A stretch of DNA of 64,000 nucleotides, taken from contig CM037862.1 in the NCBI GenBank assembly GCA_021292105.1, positions 30,722,169 to 30,786,168 on the forward strand. The letters are read 5' to 3'. Under the pieces are notes generated by a model. The model did not search any database, was not told the origin of the DNA, and saw nothing but the letters and a program-made list of their open reading frames with translations. Shown here in pieces: positions 46,641-59,200 of the stretch. Both the position numbers and the translations under genes were made by a program. Source of the DNA: Anadara kagoshimensis. Lineage: Eukaryota > Mollusca > Bivalvia > Arcoida > Arcidae. Numbering within the stretch: position 1 is the first letter of the stretch; every line of letters begins with the position of its first letter.

Positions 46641-47835
46641 TTGGCAAATGTAAAAATGGTGAAAGAGCAGAATCCAATATTTTCACAAAAACGGTAAAGC
46701 ACATAAGGCTATCCATACTGATATGATAGCAACACTAGGGGAAGATGCCCCTTCATAGGCAAGAGTGAAAAGGTGGGTAGCGGATTGTGAACAGGACAAG
46801 TAGAACATTAATGATGACACCAGTCATGGAAGGTATGCCACAGTTGCAACCCCAGAAATGGTCAATAGAGCTTTGTTTTCATTCCATTCATGGTAGCCGA
46901 AATCACCATTGGCTGCTCATTTTTGGGAAATCATTTCGTTCAAAAAGAAAAAAAATGATTTTGCAAATCTGTAAAAACAAAAATACTCTAAACATTTTCA
47001 CAAATTTTGAAACTTTGGCCACTAATCATTTTAAAATTATGGAAACGTAGATAAAAAACCATGGTATTGTTATGACTGACAGGTGAGTTAAAGAAAATAT
47101 AAGGGCAGTGAGTTGGCATTTCATAGAGAAGAGTACATTCCATTCTAACATTTTGCAATAAGAAAGCCTTTGGCCTGTTGGGCTTCTGGCAATTAATCAG
47201 AAGCACACAAGATGCATTTTGTCGCGTGTTAATCTAAACATTTTACTGGTAGATCCTGCTAGCTCCGATAAGAGCTTTGTTACTATGGGGGCAAAGTGGG
47301 TCCACTATTTCATCTCAGAGCCCAAATAAGAGTCTAAACAATGGAATCACCCTGGTTCACTTCCGCCAAAGAAGACAGAAAAAGACTGTTCCATCACCAC
47401 AGTTAACTTAGATACTGATGATATTCTGATGTAACATGTAGATTATTTCCAAAAGGGACAAAAATAAATGGCACATAATTTGTATTACTTTTGAGGCTGT
47501 TACGGAAAAATATTCAACTCAAGTGTTGTGGAAAACTCAGTAAAGGTGTCTTGGTCCACTGACACAATTCTACTATTGCCTTAACTGCAATTAACGATTG
47601 TGGCTTTAAATGTTAAATTGAGTGGCCAACTTTTTGCTTAAGCTTGACGTCAGTCTTGCCATTTACATTACCCAGTTTTATAGTTAGATGATGGTGTTAT
47701 ATATTCACTGGAGAACTTTCTGAATTTTCAAGAAAATGAATTATTTAAAAGTTGCATTGAGCTCCTTAGACATCGATGGCAAAACTGTATAGAGACCGAT
47801 ACTGTGTTGTAAAAATGCAATATTACCGTCAAATT
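46640..47835 (+). pseudogene. mariner transposase (DD34D type), full length but decayed
   Basis: Cut-and-paste transposase of mariner. In changing frames, + strand pieces follow the whole family order: KAIHTDMIATLGEDAPS and VKRWVADCEQDK (N-terminal DNA-binding part), ATVATPEMVNRA, then VTMGAKWVHYFISEPK (the usual MDETWVHH catalytic Asp is lost), HPGSLPPKK, VDYFQKGTKINGT, CCGKLSKGVL, and ELLRHRWQNCIE near 47,750-47,790. Several stops and frameshifts are present and the second catalytic region (QDNAPxH) is unrecognisable. Inverted termini were not found. An old, dead copy. Confidence 0.75.
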
Positions 47836-48380
47836 TCAAAACCACTACATATGAGGTTCACAACGTATCAATCGATATATGTTTTTAAGTAATGGTTGTG
47901 GTTCTACCTATTAAAGATATATCATTCTTAAAAGTTTGACGCATGGTGACACGCATAGTAATTAGGTATTTTGACATTGACAACCACGGGTTCTACATAC
48001 TATTTTGCAAGAACATGTGGCAAACTCTATAAAAGAGTGTTCTGGAATAGGCTCTTTTTGCATTTCAAACAAAAGTTTCGATTTTGACTGTTAATTCCAC
48101 ACCATGATCTGAATGAAGCAGTATTTCAGTATGGTTTTGGTTATGAACTCAATTTGTTAGTCATGTAGATTTATCAGTGTACTATGCAAAAGGCACACAT
48201 AATGAACAAACACTTAACTATAGCCACCACTTTATTTTAGAAATTGTTTTAAATTTGGTTTAAACATTTATACTTCAGTTTAGCCTTTTTCATTTTAATT
48301 AAACAACCTCAAGTCTGCAAATTATGTTGAAATGTTACAAAGTACAATGTTTTGCTAAAACATGCCAATAAATTGAAACA
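47836..48380. other. Non-coding, nothing recognised
   Basis: AT-rich stretch between the decayed mariner and the 170-bp tandem repeat. Confidence 0.4.
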
Positions 48381-49400
48381 GTCGCCATTTTGTTTTCGGA
48401 ATTATAGGTTCAAAAGCTCAAAATTTTATTTATCCGTCATTTTTGAAATTCAGCAAACTCGAAGGATGTCAAATTAAGCATGTTGCCAACTTTTACTAAA
48501 ATTTGAAACCCCAAGTAACATTTTTGCATTGGTACACTAAAAACATGATACATTTAAGTCGCCATTTTGTTTTTGGAATTATGGGTTCAAAATTTCAATA
48601 TTGAGCTTGGTATCCGCCATTTGTGAATTCGGGATCCTCAAATTATGTTAAATAAATATGTTACCAACTGTTACTAAAATTTGAAATCACAAGTAACATT
48701 TTTGCATTGGTACACCATTAATTTAAGTCGCCATTTTGTTTTTGGAATTTTGGGTTTAAAAATTCGAATCTGACCTTGGTTTCCACCAAGTTTTAGATTC
48801 GGTATCCTCGAATTGTGTTAAATAAATCATGTTACCAACTTTTACCAAAATTTGTCAACCCAAGTAACATTTTTTGCATTGTAACCATTAATTTTAGCCG
48901 CCATTTTGTTTTTGAATTATGGGTTCAAAAACTAAAAATTGAGCTTGGTATCCGCCATTTTTGAATTCGCCATCCTCTAATTATGTTAAATAAATCATGT
49001 TACTATCTTTAACCAGAATTTGTCAACCCAAGTAACATTTTTTGCATTGGTACACAATTAATTTTAGTCGCCATTTTGTTTTTAGAATTATAGGTTCAAA
49101 AACTCAAAATTGAGCTTCGTATCCGCCATTTTTGAATTCAGCACCCTCAAATTATGTTGAATAAATCATGTTACTAACTTTTACTAAAATTTGTCAACCC
49201 AAGTAACATTTTTTGCATTGGTACACAATTAGTTTTAGCCGCCATTTTGTTTTTAGAATTATGGGTTTATATTTAAAAACTCAAAATTGAGCTTGGTATC
49301 TGCCATTTTTGAATTCAGCACCCTCGAATTATCGTAAAAAACATGTTACCAACTTTTACTAAAAAATGCCGTTTCAAGTCACATTTTCTGAATTTGTTCC
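48381..49400 (+). repeat. Tandem repeat, about 170-bp unit, six copies
   Basis: Copies start with GTCGCCATTTTGTTTTTGGA or GCCGCCATTTTGTTTTTAGA near 48,381, 48,559, 48,727, 48,895, 49,067 and 49,238 (spacings 178, 168, 168, 172, 171). Each contains TTGAGCTTGGTATCCGCCAT, AATTATGTTAAATAAATCAT and CCCAAGTAACATTTTTTGCA. Copies differ at about one site in ten by eye. Confidence 0.9.
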
Positions 49401-49429
49401 TAGTCTAAAATAGGTGATCCTTAATCAGG

Positions 49430-49490
49430 AAAGTGAGTCCGGGTGCTCCGGAAGGATAAGCACCTCCTGTCTATCTAGCTACAAAATTGA
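49430..49490 (-). repeat. Dispersed repeat fragment with GGTGCTCCGGAAGGATAAGC
   Basis: The reverse complement of this block (AGACAGGAGGTGCTTATCC then TTCCGGAGCACC) matches the segment at about 10,650-10,685. One dispersed family, class unknown. Confidence 0.45.
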
Positions 49491-49771
49491 GAATGAAAGG
49501 GACATGAAACTATGGGATGTCAAATATATCCGGGGTAATTACAGCGACATCGTCTTTATCAACAATTTTGTAGCAACCGCCATATTTATCTTGACTTGCC
49601 ATCAATTTTGTGTAACTTGCTTCATTGTATACAATTACAGTAGTAGGAACAATCGAACAAACTTTGTCATAGGATATTAATGGTGAAACGTATACACTAT
49701 AAACAACAGGAAAATGTACTGCCGCATAGAAAAGAAGAGTTTACAATAGAAATATTACAGTCATTTGTTAT

Positions 49772-49990
49772 CTAGCTTCTAATGTAGCCTTTCGTGGATG
49801 TCAGATATAAGTCTAAATATGAAGCAGAACTTGAAGAATCACTCGTATCTTTTATTTCAAACTCAATATGATACATACAATTCATATATTCTCCAAATCT
49901 AGAATAAGGAGTTGAATGATTTGTTGACACCTCTGCAGACTTAACAAGTTTCTGCATAAATTCATAAATAGAATCAATCACTGAGCACTG
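49772..49990 (-). pseudogene. Reverse transcriptase fragment, possibly Penelope-like
   Basis: The frame on - includes STPYSRFGEYMNCMYHIEFE followed by IKDTSDSSSSASYLDLYL. It matches in pattern the segment after the RT catalytic box in a family common in molluscs and cnidarians (ELEIKDTTDTASSASYLDLHL), which I believe is Penelope-like but have not verified. The rest of the element is absent. Confidence 0.55.
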
Positions 49991-50214
49991 GCAGACAGTT
50001 CGTGCCCTTTAAAATATTGAATGTTTGTTGGATAATTGTTTCATATATGGTGTCTTTGAAAAACCTCTTATATTTTGTTTTTTGGTATCTTCAAAATATT
50101 TTTATTTCCAATGCATATAATGCTTGCCAAAATAAGTAGAATTCCTGTTCAGCACCATATATTTATATCTTAGCTAACTGCCTTTGTAAAATAACCCGTA
50201 TAAGAATATATGTG
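49991..50214. other. Short non-coding spacer
   Basis: AT-rich DNA between the RT fragment and the start of the 30-bp satellite; nothing recognised. Confidence 0.4.
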
Positions 50215-53200
50215 ATAACATACATGTGATTAAACAAAACATGTGACAAACTGACTGATAAACAAGAATCTCTACCCAACTGACATAGTCAACAAAATAT
50301 ATGTAACAAGCTGACATAGTAAACAAAAACCTGTACCCAACTGTACAAAAACATCCATCCCACTGATATGGTAAGAAAAAAACCTGTACCCAACTTAAAA
50401 TGGTAAACAAAAACCTGTACCCAACTGATATGGTAAACAAAAACCTGCGACCCATGCTAACTGTCACCGTAAACAAAACAACTCTAACCAACTGATATGG
50501 TAAACAAAAACATCTACCTCACTGATATGGTAAAAGAAAAACCTGTTTCCAACTTAGAATGGTAAACAAAAACATGTACCCAACTGACATGTTCAGCAAA
50601 AACATATACCCCTCTGATATGGTAAACAAAAACCTATACACAACTTAAAATGGTAAACAAAAACCTGTACCCATGACAAAAGTCACCGTAAACAAAAACA
50701 TCTAACCAACTGACATTAGTTAACAAAATTCAGTACCCAACTGACATGGTAAACAAAAACATGTACCCATCTGACTTGGTAAACAAAAACATGTACCCAA
50801 CTGACATGGTAAACAAAAACATGTACCCAAGTGACATGGTAAACTAAAACATGTACCCAACTAAAAATGGTGAACAATATTCTGTTCCCAACTGACATTA
50901 TAAACAAAATTATGTTCCCAACTGACACTATCAACAAAATTCTGTTCCCAACTGACACTATCAACAAAAACCTGTACCCAACTGAGAATGTAGACAAAAA
51001 CCCGTACCCAACTGACATGGAAAACAAAATTATGTATCCAACTGATATGGTAAATAAAAACCGGTACCCAACTGATATGGTAAACAAAAACCTATACCCA
51101 ACTGTCATGGTAAACAAAAACTTGTACCCACTTGTCATGGTAAACATAAACCTGTATCCAACCGTCATGGTAAACAAAAACCTGTACCCAACTGTCATGG
51201 TAAACAAAAACCTGTACCCAACTGCAATGGTAAAAAAAAACCTGTACCCAACTGACATGGTAAACAAAAACATCTACGCAACTGTCATGGTAAACAAAAA
51301 CATCTACCCCACTGATATGGTAAAAATAACATGTACCTAACTGACATTGGTTAACGAAATTCTGTACCCAACTGACATGGTAAACAAAAACATGTACCCA
51401 ACTGACATGGTAAACAAAAACATGTACCCAACTGACATGGTAAACAAAAACATGTACCCAAGTGACATGGTAAACTAAAACATGTACCCAACTAAAAATG
51501 GTGAACAATATTCTGTTTCCAACTGACATTATAAACAAAATTATGTTCCCAACTGACACTATCAACAAAATTCTGTTCCCAACTGACACTATCAACAAAA
51601 ACCTGTACCCAACTGACAATGTAGACAAACACCCGTACCCAACTGACATGGTAAACAAAAACCTGTATCCAACTGATATGGTAAATGAAAACCGGTACCC
51701 AACTGATATGGTAAACAAAAACCTGTACCCAACTGACATGGTTAACAAAAACCTATACCCAACTGTCAGCGTAAACAAAAACCAGTACCCAACTGACATG
51801 GTAGGGAAAACATTTATCCCGCTGATATGATTAACGAAAACATCTTCCCCACTGATATGGTTAACAAAAACAAATTCCTGTACTCAACTGTCATGGTAAA
51901 AAAAAACATCTACCCAACTGGTAAACAAAAACATCTACTTAACTGACATGGTAAACAAAAACATCTACCTAACTGACATGGTAAACAAAAACATCTACTT
52001 AACTGACATGGTAAACAAAAACATCTACGCAGCTGACATGTTGAACAAAAATTAACATTGTAAACAAAAACCTTGACCAAACTGACACATTAAACACAAT
52101 TCTGTACCAAACTCACTTTGTAAAAAAAACCTGTACCTAACTGACAGAGTAAACAAAAACATCTACCCAATTGACATGATAGACAAAACAAAAATGTACC
52201 CAATAGACATGGTAAACAAAAACATCTACCCAACTATCATGGTAAACAAAAACCTTTGCCCAACTGACATGGTAAACACAATTCTGTACCCAACTGACAT
52301 TCTAAAAAAACCTGTACCTAACTGATATGGTAAAGAAAAACCTGTACCCAACTGACACAGTAAACAAAAACATGTACCCAATTGACATGGTAGACAAAAC
52401 AAAAATGTACCCAACTGACATGGTAAAGAAAAACCTGTACCCAACTGACACAGTAAACAAAAACATGTATCCAATTGACATGGTAGACCACTGATATGGT
52501 AAACAAAAACATGTACCCCACTGACATGGTAAACAAAAACATGTACCCAACTGTTATGGTAAACAAAAACATCTACACAACTGTCATGGTAAACAAAAAC
52601 CTGTACCCAACCGTCATCGTAAACAAAAACATCTACCCCACTGATATGGAGAAAAACCATGTACCCAACTGACATGGTAAACAAAATCATGCACCCAACT
52701 AAGATGGTGAACAAAATTCTGTTTCCAACTGACATTATAAACAAAATTATCTTCCCAACTGACGCTATCAAGAAAAATCTGTACAAACTGACAATGTTGG
52801 CAAAAACCCGTACCCAACTGACATGGAAAACAAAATTCTGTATCCAACTGACATGGTTAACAAAAACCTGTACCCAACTGTCATCGTAAACAAAACCCTG
52901 TACCCAACTGACATGGTAGGGAAAAACATCTATCCCACCGATATGGTTAACAAAAATATCTTCGCCACTAATATGGTAAACAAAAACCTGTACCCAATTG
53001 CCACCGTAAACAAAAAAATCTACCCAAATTACATGGTAAACAAAATCCTGTATCCAACTTTCATGGTAAACAAAAACATCTACCCAACTGTCATGGTAAA
53101 CAAAAACTTGTACCCACTTGTCATGGTAAACATAAACCTGTATCCAACCGCCATGGTAAACAAAAACACCTACCCAACTGTAATGATAAACAAAAACATC

Positions 53201-56200
53201 TACCCCACGGATATGGTAAACAGAAACCTGTACCCAACCGTCATGGTAAACAAAAACCTGTACCCAACTGTCATGGTAAACAAAAACCTGTACCAAACTG
53301 CAATGGTAAACAAAAAACTGTACGCAACTAACATGGTAAACAAAAACATCTACCCAACTGTCATGGTAAACAAAAACATCTACCCCACTGATATGGTAAA
53401 AATAACATGTACCTAACTGACATTGGTTAACAAAGTTCTGTACCCAACTGACATGGTAAACAAAAACATGTACCCAACTGACATGGTAAACAAAACATGT
53501 ACCCAACTGACATGGTAAACAAAAACATGTACCCAAGTGACATGGTAAATTAAAACATGTACCCAACTAAAAATGGTGAACAATATTCTGTTCCCAACTG
53601 ACATTATAAACAAAAACATGTACCCAAGTGACATGGTAAACTAAAACATGTACCCAACTAAAAATGGTGAACAATATTCTGTTCCCAACTGACATTATAA
53701 ACAAAATTATGTTCCCAACTGACACTATCAACAAAATTCTGTTCCCAACTGACACTATCAACAAAAACCTGTACCCAACTGACAATGTAGACAAACACCC
53801 GTACCCAACTAACATGGAAAACAAAATTCTGTATCCAACTGATATGGTAAATAAAAACCGGTACCCAACTGATGTGGTAAACAAAAACCTGTACCCAACT
53901 GACATGGTTAACAAAAACCTATACCCAACTGTCAGCGTTAACAAAAACCTGTACCCAACTGACATGGTAGGGAAAACATTTATCCCACTGATATGATTAA
54001 CGAAAACATCTTCCCCACTGAATTGGTTAACAAAAACAAATTCCTGTACTCAACTGTCATGGTAAAAAATACATCTACCCAACTGACATGGTAAACAAAA
54101 ACATCTACCTAACAGACATGGTAAACAAAAACATCCACCCAACTGATATGGTAAACAAAAACCTGTACCCAACTGACATGGTAAACAAAAACATCTACCT
54201 AACTGACATGGAAAACAAAAACATCTACGCAACTGTCATGGTAAACAAAAACATCTACCCAACTGACATGGTAAACAAAAACATCTACCTAACTGACATG
54301 GTAAACAAAAACATCTACGCAACTGTCATGGTAAACAAAAACATCTACGCAACTGTCATGGTAAACAAAAACATCTACGCAACTGTCATGGTAAACAAAA
54401 ACATCTACCTAACTGACATGGTAAACAAAAACATCTACTTAACTGACACAGTAAACAAAAACATGTCTCCAATTGACATGGTAGACCACTGATATGGTAA
54501 AAAAATCATGTACCCCACTGACATGGTAAACAAAAACCTGTACCCAACTGTTATGATAAATAAAAATCTACCCAACTGTCATGGTAAACAGAAACCTGTA
54601 CCCAACCGTCATCGTAAACAAAAATATCTACCCCACTGATATGGTGAAAAACATGTACCCAACTGACATGGTAAACAAAAACATGCACCCAACTAAGATG
54701 GTGAACAAAATTCTATTTCCAACTGACATTATAAACTAAATTATGTTCCCAACTGACATGGTAAACAAAAACATGTACCCAACTGACATGGTGAACAAAA
54801 TTCTATTTCCAACTGACATTATAAACAAAATTATGTTCCCAACTGACACTATCAAGAAAAATCTGTACAAACTGACAATGTGGGCAAAAACCCGTACCCA
54901 ACTGACATGGAAAACAAAATTCTGTATCCAACTGACATGGTTAACAAAAACCTATACCCAACTGTCATCGTAAACAAAATCCTGTACCCAACTGACATGG
55001 TAGGGAAAACATTTATCCCGCTGATATGATTAACGAAAACATCTTCCCCACTGAATTGGTTAACAAAAACAAATTCCTGTACTCAACTGTCATGGTAAAA
55101 AATACATCTACCCAACTGACATGGTAAACAAAAACATCTACGTAACAGACATGGTAAACAAAAACATCCACCCAACTGATATGGTAAACAAAAACCTGTA
55201 CCCAACTGACATGGTAAACAAAAACATCTACCTAACTGACATGGAAAACAAAAACATCTACGCAACTGTCATGGTAAACAAAAACATCTACCCAACTGAC
55301 ATGGTAAACAAAAACATCTACCTAACTGACATGGTAAACAAAAACATCTACGCAACTGTCATGGTAAACAAAAACATCTACGCAACTGTCATGGTAAACA
55401 AAAACATCTACGCAACTGTCATGGTAAACAAAAACATCTACCTAACTGACATGGTAAACAAAAACATCTACTTAACTGACACAGTAAACAAAAACATGTC
55501 TCCAATTGACATGGTAGACCACTGATATGGTAAACAAAATCATGTACCCCACTGACATGGTAAACAAAAACCTGTACCCAACTGTTATGGTAAATAAAAA
55601 TCTACCCAACTGTCATGGTAAACAGAAACCTGTACCCAACCGTCATCGTAAACAAAAATATCTACCCCACTGATATGGTGAAAAACATGTACCCAACTGA
55701 CATGGTAAACAAAAACATGCACCCAACTAAGATGGTGAACAAAATTATATTTCCAACTGACATTATAAACTAAATTATGTTCCCAACTGACATGGTAAAC
55801 AAAAACATGCACCCAACTAAGATGGTGAACAAAATTCTATTTCCAACTGACATTATAAACAAAATTATGTTCCCAACTGACACTATCAAGAAAAATCTGT
55901 ACAAACTGACAATGTGGGCAAAAACCCGTACCCAACTGACATGGAAAACAAAATTCTGTATCCAACTGACATGGTTAACAAAAACCTATACCCAACTGTC
56001 ATCGTAAACAAAATCCTGTACCCAACTGACATGGTAGGGAAAACATTTATCCCGCTGATATGATTAACGAAAACATCTTCCCCACTGAATTGGTTAACAA
56101 AAACAAATTCCTGTACTCAACTGTCATGGTAAAAAAACATCTACCCAACTGACATGGTAAACAAAAACATCTACGTAACAGACATGGTAAACAAAAACAT

Positions 56201-59200
56201 CCACCCAACTGATATGGTAAACAAAAACCTGTACCCAACTGACATGGTAAACAAAAACATCTACCTAACTGACATGGAAAACAAAAACATCTACGCAACT
56301 GTCATGGTAAACAAAAACATCTACCCAACTGACATGGTAAACAAAAACATCTACCTAACTGACATGGTAAACAAAAACATCTACGCAACTGTCATGGTAA
56401 ACAAAAACATCTACGCAACTGTCATGGTAAACAAAACATCTACGCAACTGTCATGGTAAACAAAAACATCTACCTAACTGACATGGTAAACAAAAACATC
56501 TACTTAACTGACACAGTAAACAAAAACATGTCTCCAATTGACATGGTAGACCACTGATATGGTAAACAAAATCATGTACCCCACTGACATGGTAAACAAA
56601 AACCTGTACCCAACCGTCATCGTAAACAAAAACATCTACCCCACTGATATGGTGAAAAACATGTACCCAACTGACATGGTAAACAAAAACATGCACCCAG
56701 CTAAGATGGTGAACAAAATTCTATTTCCAACTGACATTATAAACTAAATTATGTTCCCAACTGTTATGGTAAATAAAAATCTACCCAACTGTCATGGTAA
56801 ACAGAAACCTGTACCCAACCGTCATCGTAAACAAAAACATCTACCCCACTGATATGGTGAAAAACATGTACCCAACTGACATGGTAAACAAAAACATGCA
56901 CCCAACTAAGATGGTGAACAAAATTCTATTTCCAACTGACATTATAAACTAAATTATGTTCCCAACTGACATGGTAAACAAAAACATGCACCCAACTAAG
57001 ATGGTGAACAAAATTCTATTTCCAACTGACATTATAAACAAAATTATGTTCCCAACTGACACTATCAAGAAAAATCTGTACAAACTGACAAGGTGGGCAA
57101 AAAACCGTACCCAACTGACATGGAAAACAAAATTCTGTATCCAACTGACATGGTTAACAAAAACCTGTACCCAACTGTCATCGTAAACAAAATCCTGTAC
57201 CCAACTGACATGGTAGGGAAAAACATCTATCCCACCGATATGGTTAACAAAAATATCTTCCCCAATATATGGTAAACAAAAACCTGTACCCAATTGCCAC
57301 CGTAAACAAAAAAATCTACCCAAATTACATGGTAAACAAAATCCTGTACCCAACTGTCATGGTAAACAAAAACATCTACCCAACTGTCATGGTAAACAAA
57401 AACTTGTACCCACTTGTCATGGTAAACATAAACCTGTATCCAACCGTCATGGTAAACAAAAACACCTACCCAACTGTAATGATAAACAAAAACATCTACC
57501 CCACGGATATGGTAAACAGAAACCTGTACCCAACCGTCATGGTAAACAAAAACATGTACGCAACTGACATGGTAAACAAAAACATGTACCCAACTGACAT
57601 GGTAAACAAAAACATGTACCCAACTGACATGGTAAACAAAAACATGTACCCAAGTGACATGGTAAAACTAAAACATGTACCCAAATAAAAATGGTGAACA
57701 CTATTCTGTTCCCAACTGACATTATAAACAAAATTATGTTCCCAACAGACACTATCAACAAACTTCTGTTCACAACTGACACTACCAACAAAAACCTGTA
57801 CCCAACTGACAATGTAGACAAACACCCGTACCCAACTGACATTGAAAACAAAATTCTGTATCCAACTGATATGGTAAATGAAAACCGGTACCCAACTGAT
57901 ATGGTAAACAAAAATCTGTACCCAACTGACATGGTTAACAAAAACCTATACCCAACTGTCAGCGTAAACAAAAACCTGTACCCAAATGACATGGTAGGGA
58001 AAACATTTATCCCACTGATATGATTAACGAAAACATCTTCCCCACTGATATGGTTAACAAAAACAAATTCCTGTACTCAACTGTCATGGTAAAAAAAAAC
58101 ATCTACCCAACTGACATGGTAAACAAAAACATCTACCTAACAGACATGGTAAACAAAAACATCCACCCAACTGATATGGTAAACAAAACCTGTACCCAAC
58201 TGACATGGTAAACAAAAAACATCTACCAATTGACATGGTAAACAAAAACATCTACGCAACTGTCCATGGTAAACCAAACATCTACCCACTGACATGGTAA
58301 ACAAAAACATTCCTAACTGAATGGTAAACAAAACATCTACGTAACTGACATGGTAAACAAAACATCTACGCAACTGTCATGGTAAACAAATACATCTACG
58401 TAACTGTCATGGTAAAAAAAACACCTACCTACTGACATGGTAAACAAAAAAATCTACTAACTGACATGGTAAAACAAAAACTCTACGTAACTGACATGTT
58501 GAACAAAAACTAACATGGTAAACAAAACACCTTTACCAAACTGACACAGTAACACAATTCTGTACCAAACTCACTTCTAAAAAAACTGTACCTAACTGAC
58601 AGAGTAAACAAAAACATCTACCCAATTAACATGATAGACAAAACAAAAATGTACCCAACAGACACGGTAAACAAAAACATCTACCCAACTATTATGGTAA
58701 ACAAAAAACTTTGCCCAACTAACTTGGTAAACACAATTCTGTACCCAACTGACATTCTAAAAGAACCTGTACCTAACTGATATGGTAAAGAAAAACCTGT
58801 ACCCAACTGACACAGTAAACAAAAACCTGTATCCAATTGACATGGTAGACCACTCATATGGTAAACAAAAACATGTACCCCACTGACAGGGTAAACAAAA
58901 ACCTGTACCCAACTGTTATGGTAAACAAAAACATCTACCCAACTGTCATGGTAAACAAAAACATCCACCCAACTGATATGGTATACAAAAACCTGTACCC
59001 AACTGACATGGTAAACAAAAACATCTACCCCACTGATATGGTAAAAATAACATGTACCTAACTGACATTGGTTAACGAAATTCTGTACCCAACTGACATG
59101 GTAAACAAAAACATGTACCCAACTACATGGTAAACAAAAACATGTACCCAAGTGACATGGTAAACTAAAACATGCACCCAACTAAAAATGGTGAACAATA

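Noticed and set aside
50716-51273. Multi-pass membrane protein suggested by Phe/Leu-rich repeats
   Set aside because: The hydrophobic repeats come from translating the satellite's T-rich strand.
52226-53566. 446-codon open frame on the - strand
   Set aside because: It is a by-product of the stop-free 30-bp satellite unit. The other two - frames are equally open nearby, and there is no leader, splice site or family signature.
54088-54492. 134-codon frame of repeating MVNKNIYLTD-type decapeptides, repeated at 55,121 and 61,643
   Set aside because: Repeats because the higher-order satellite block repeats; no evidence of a gene.
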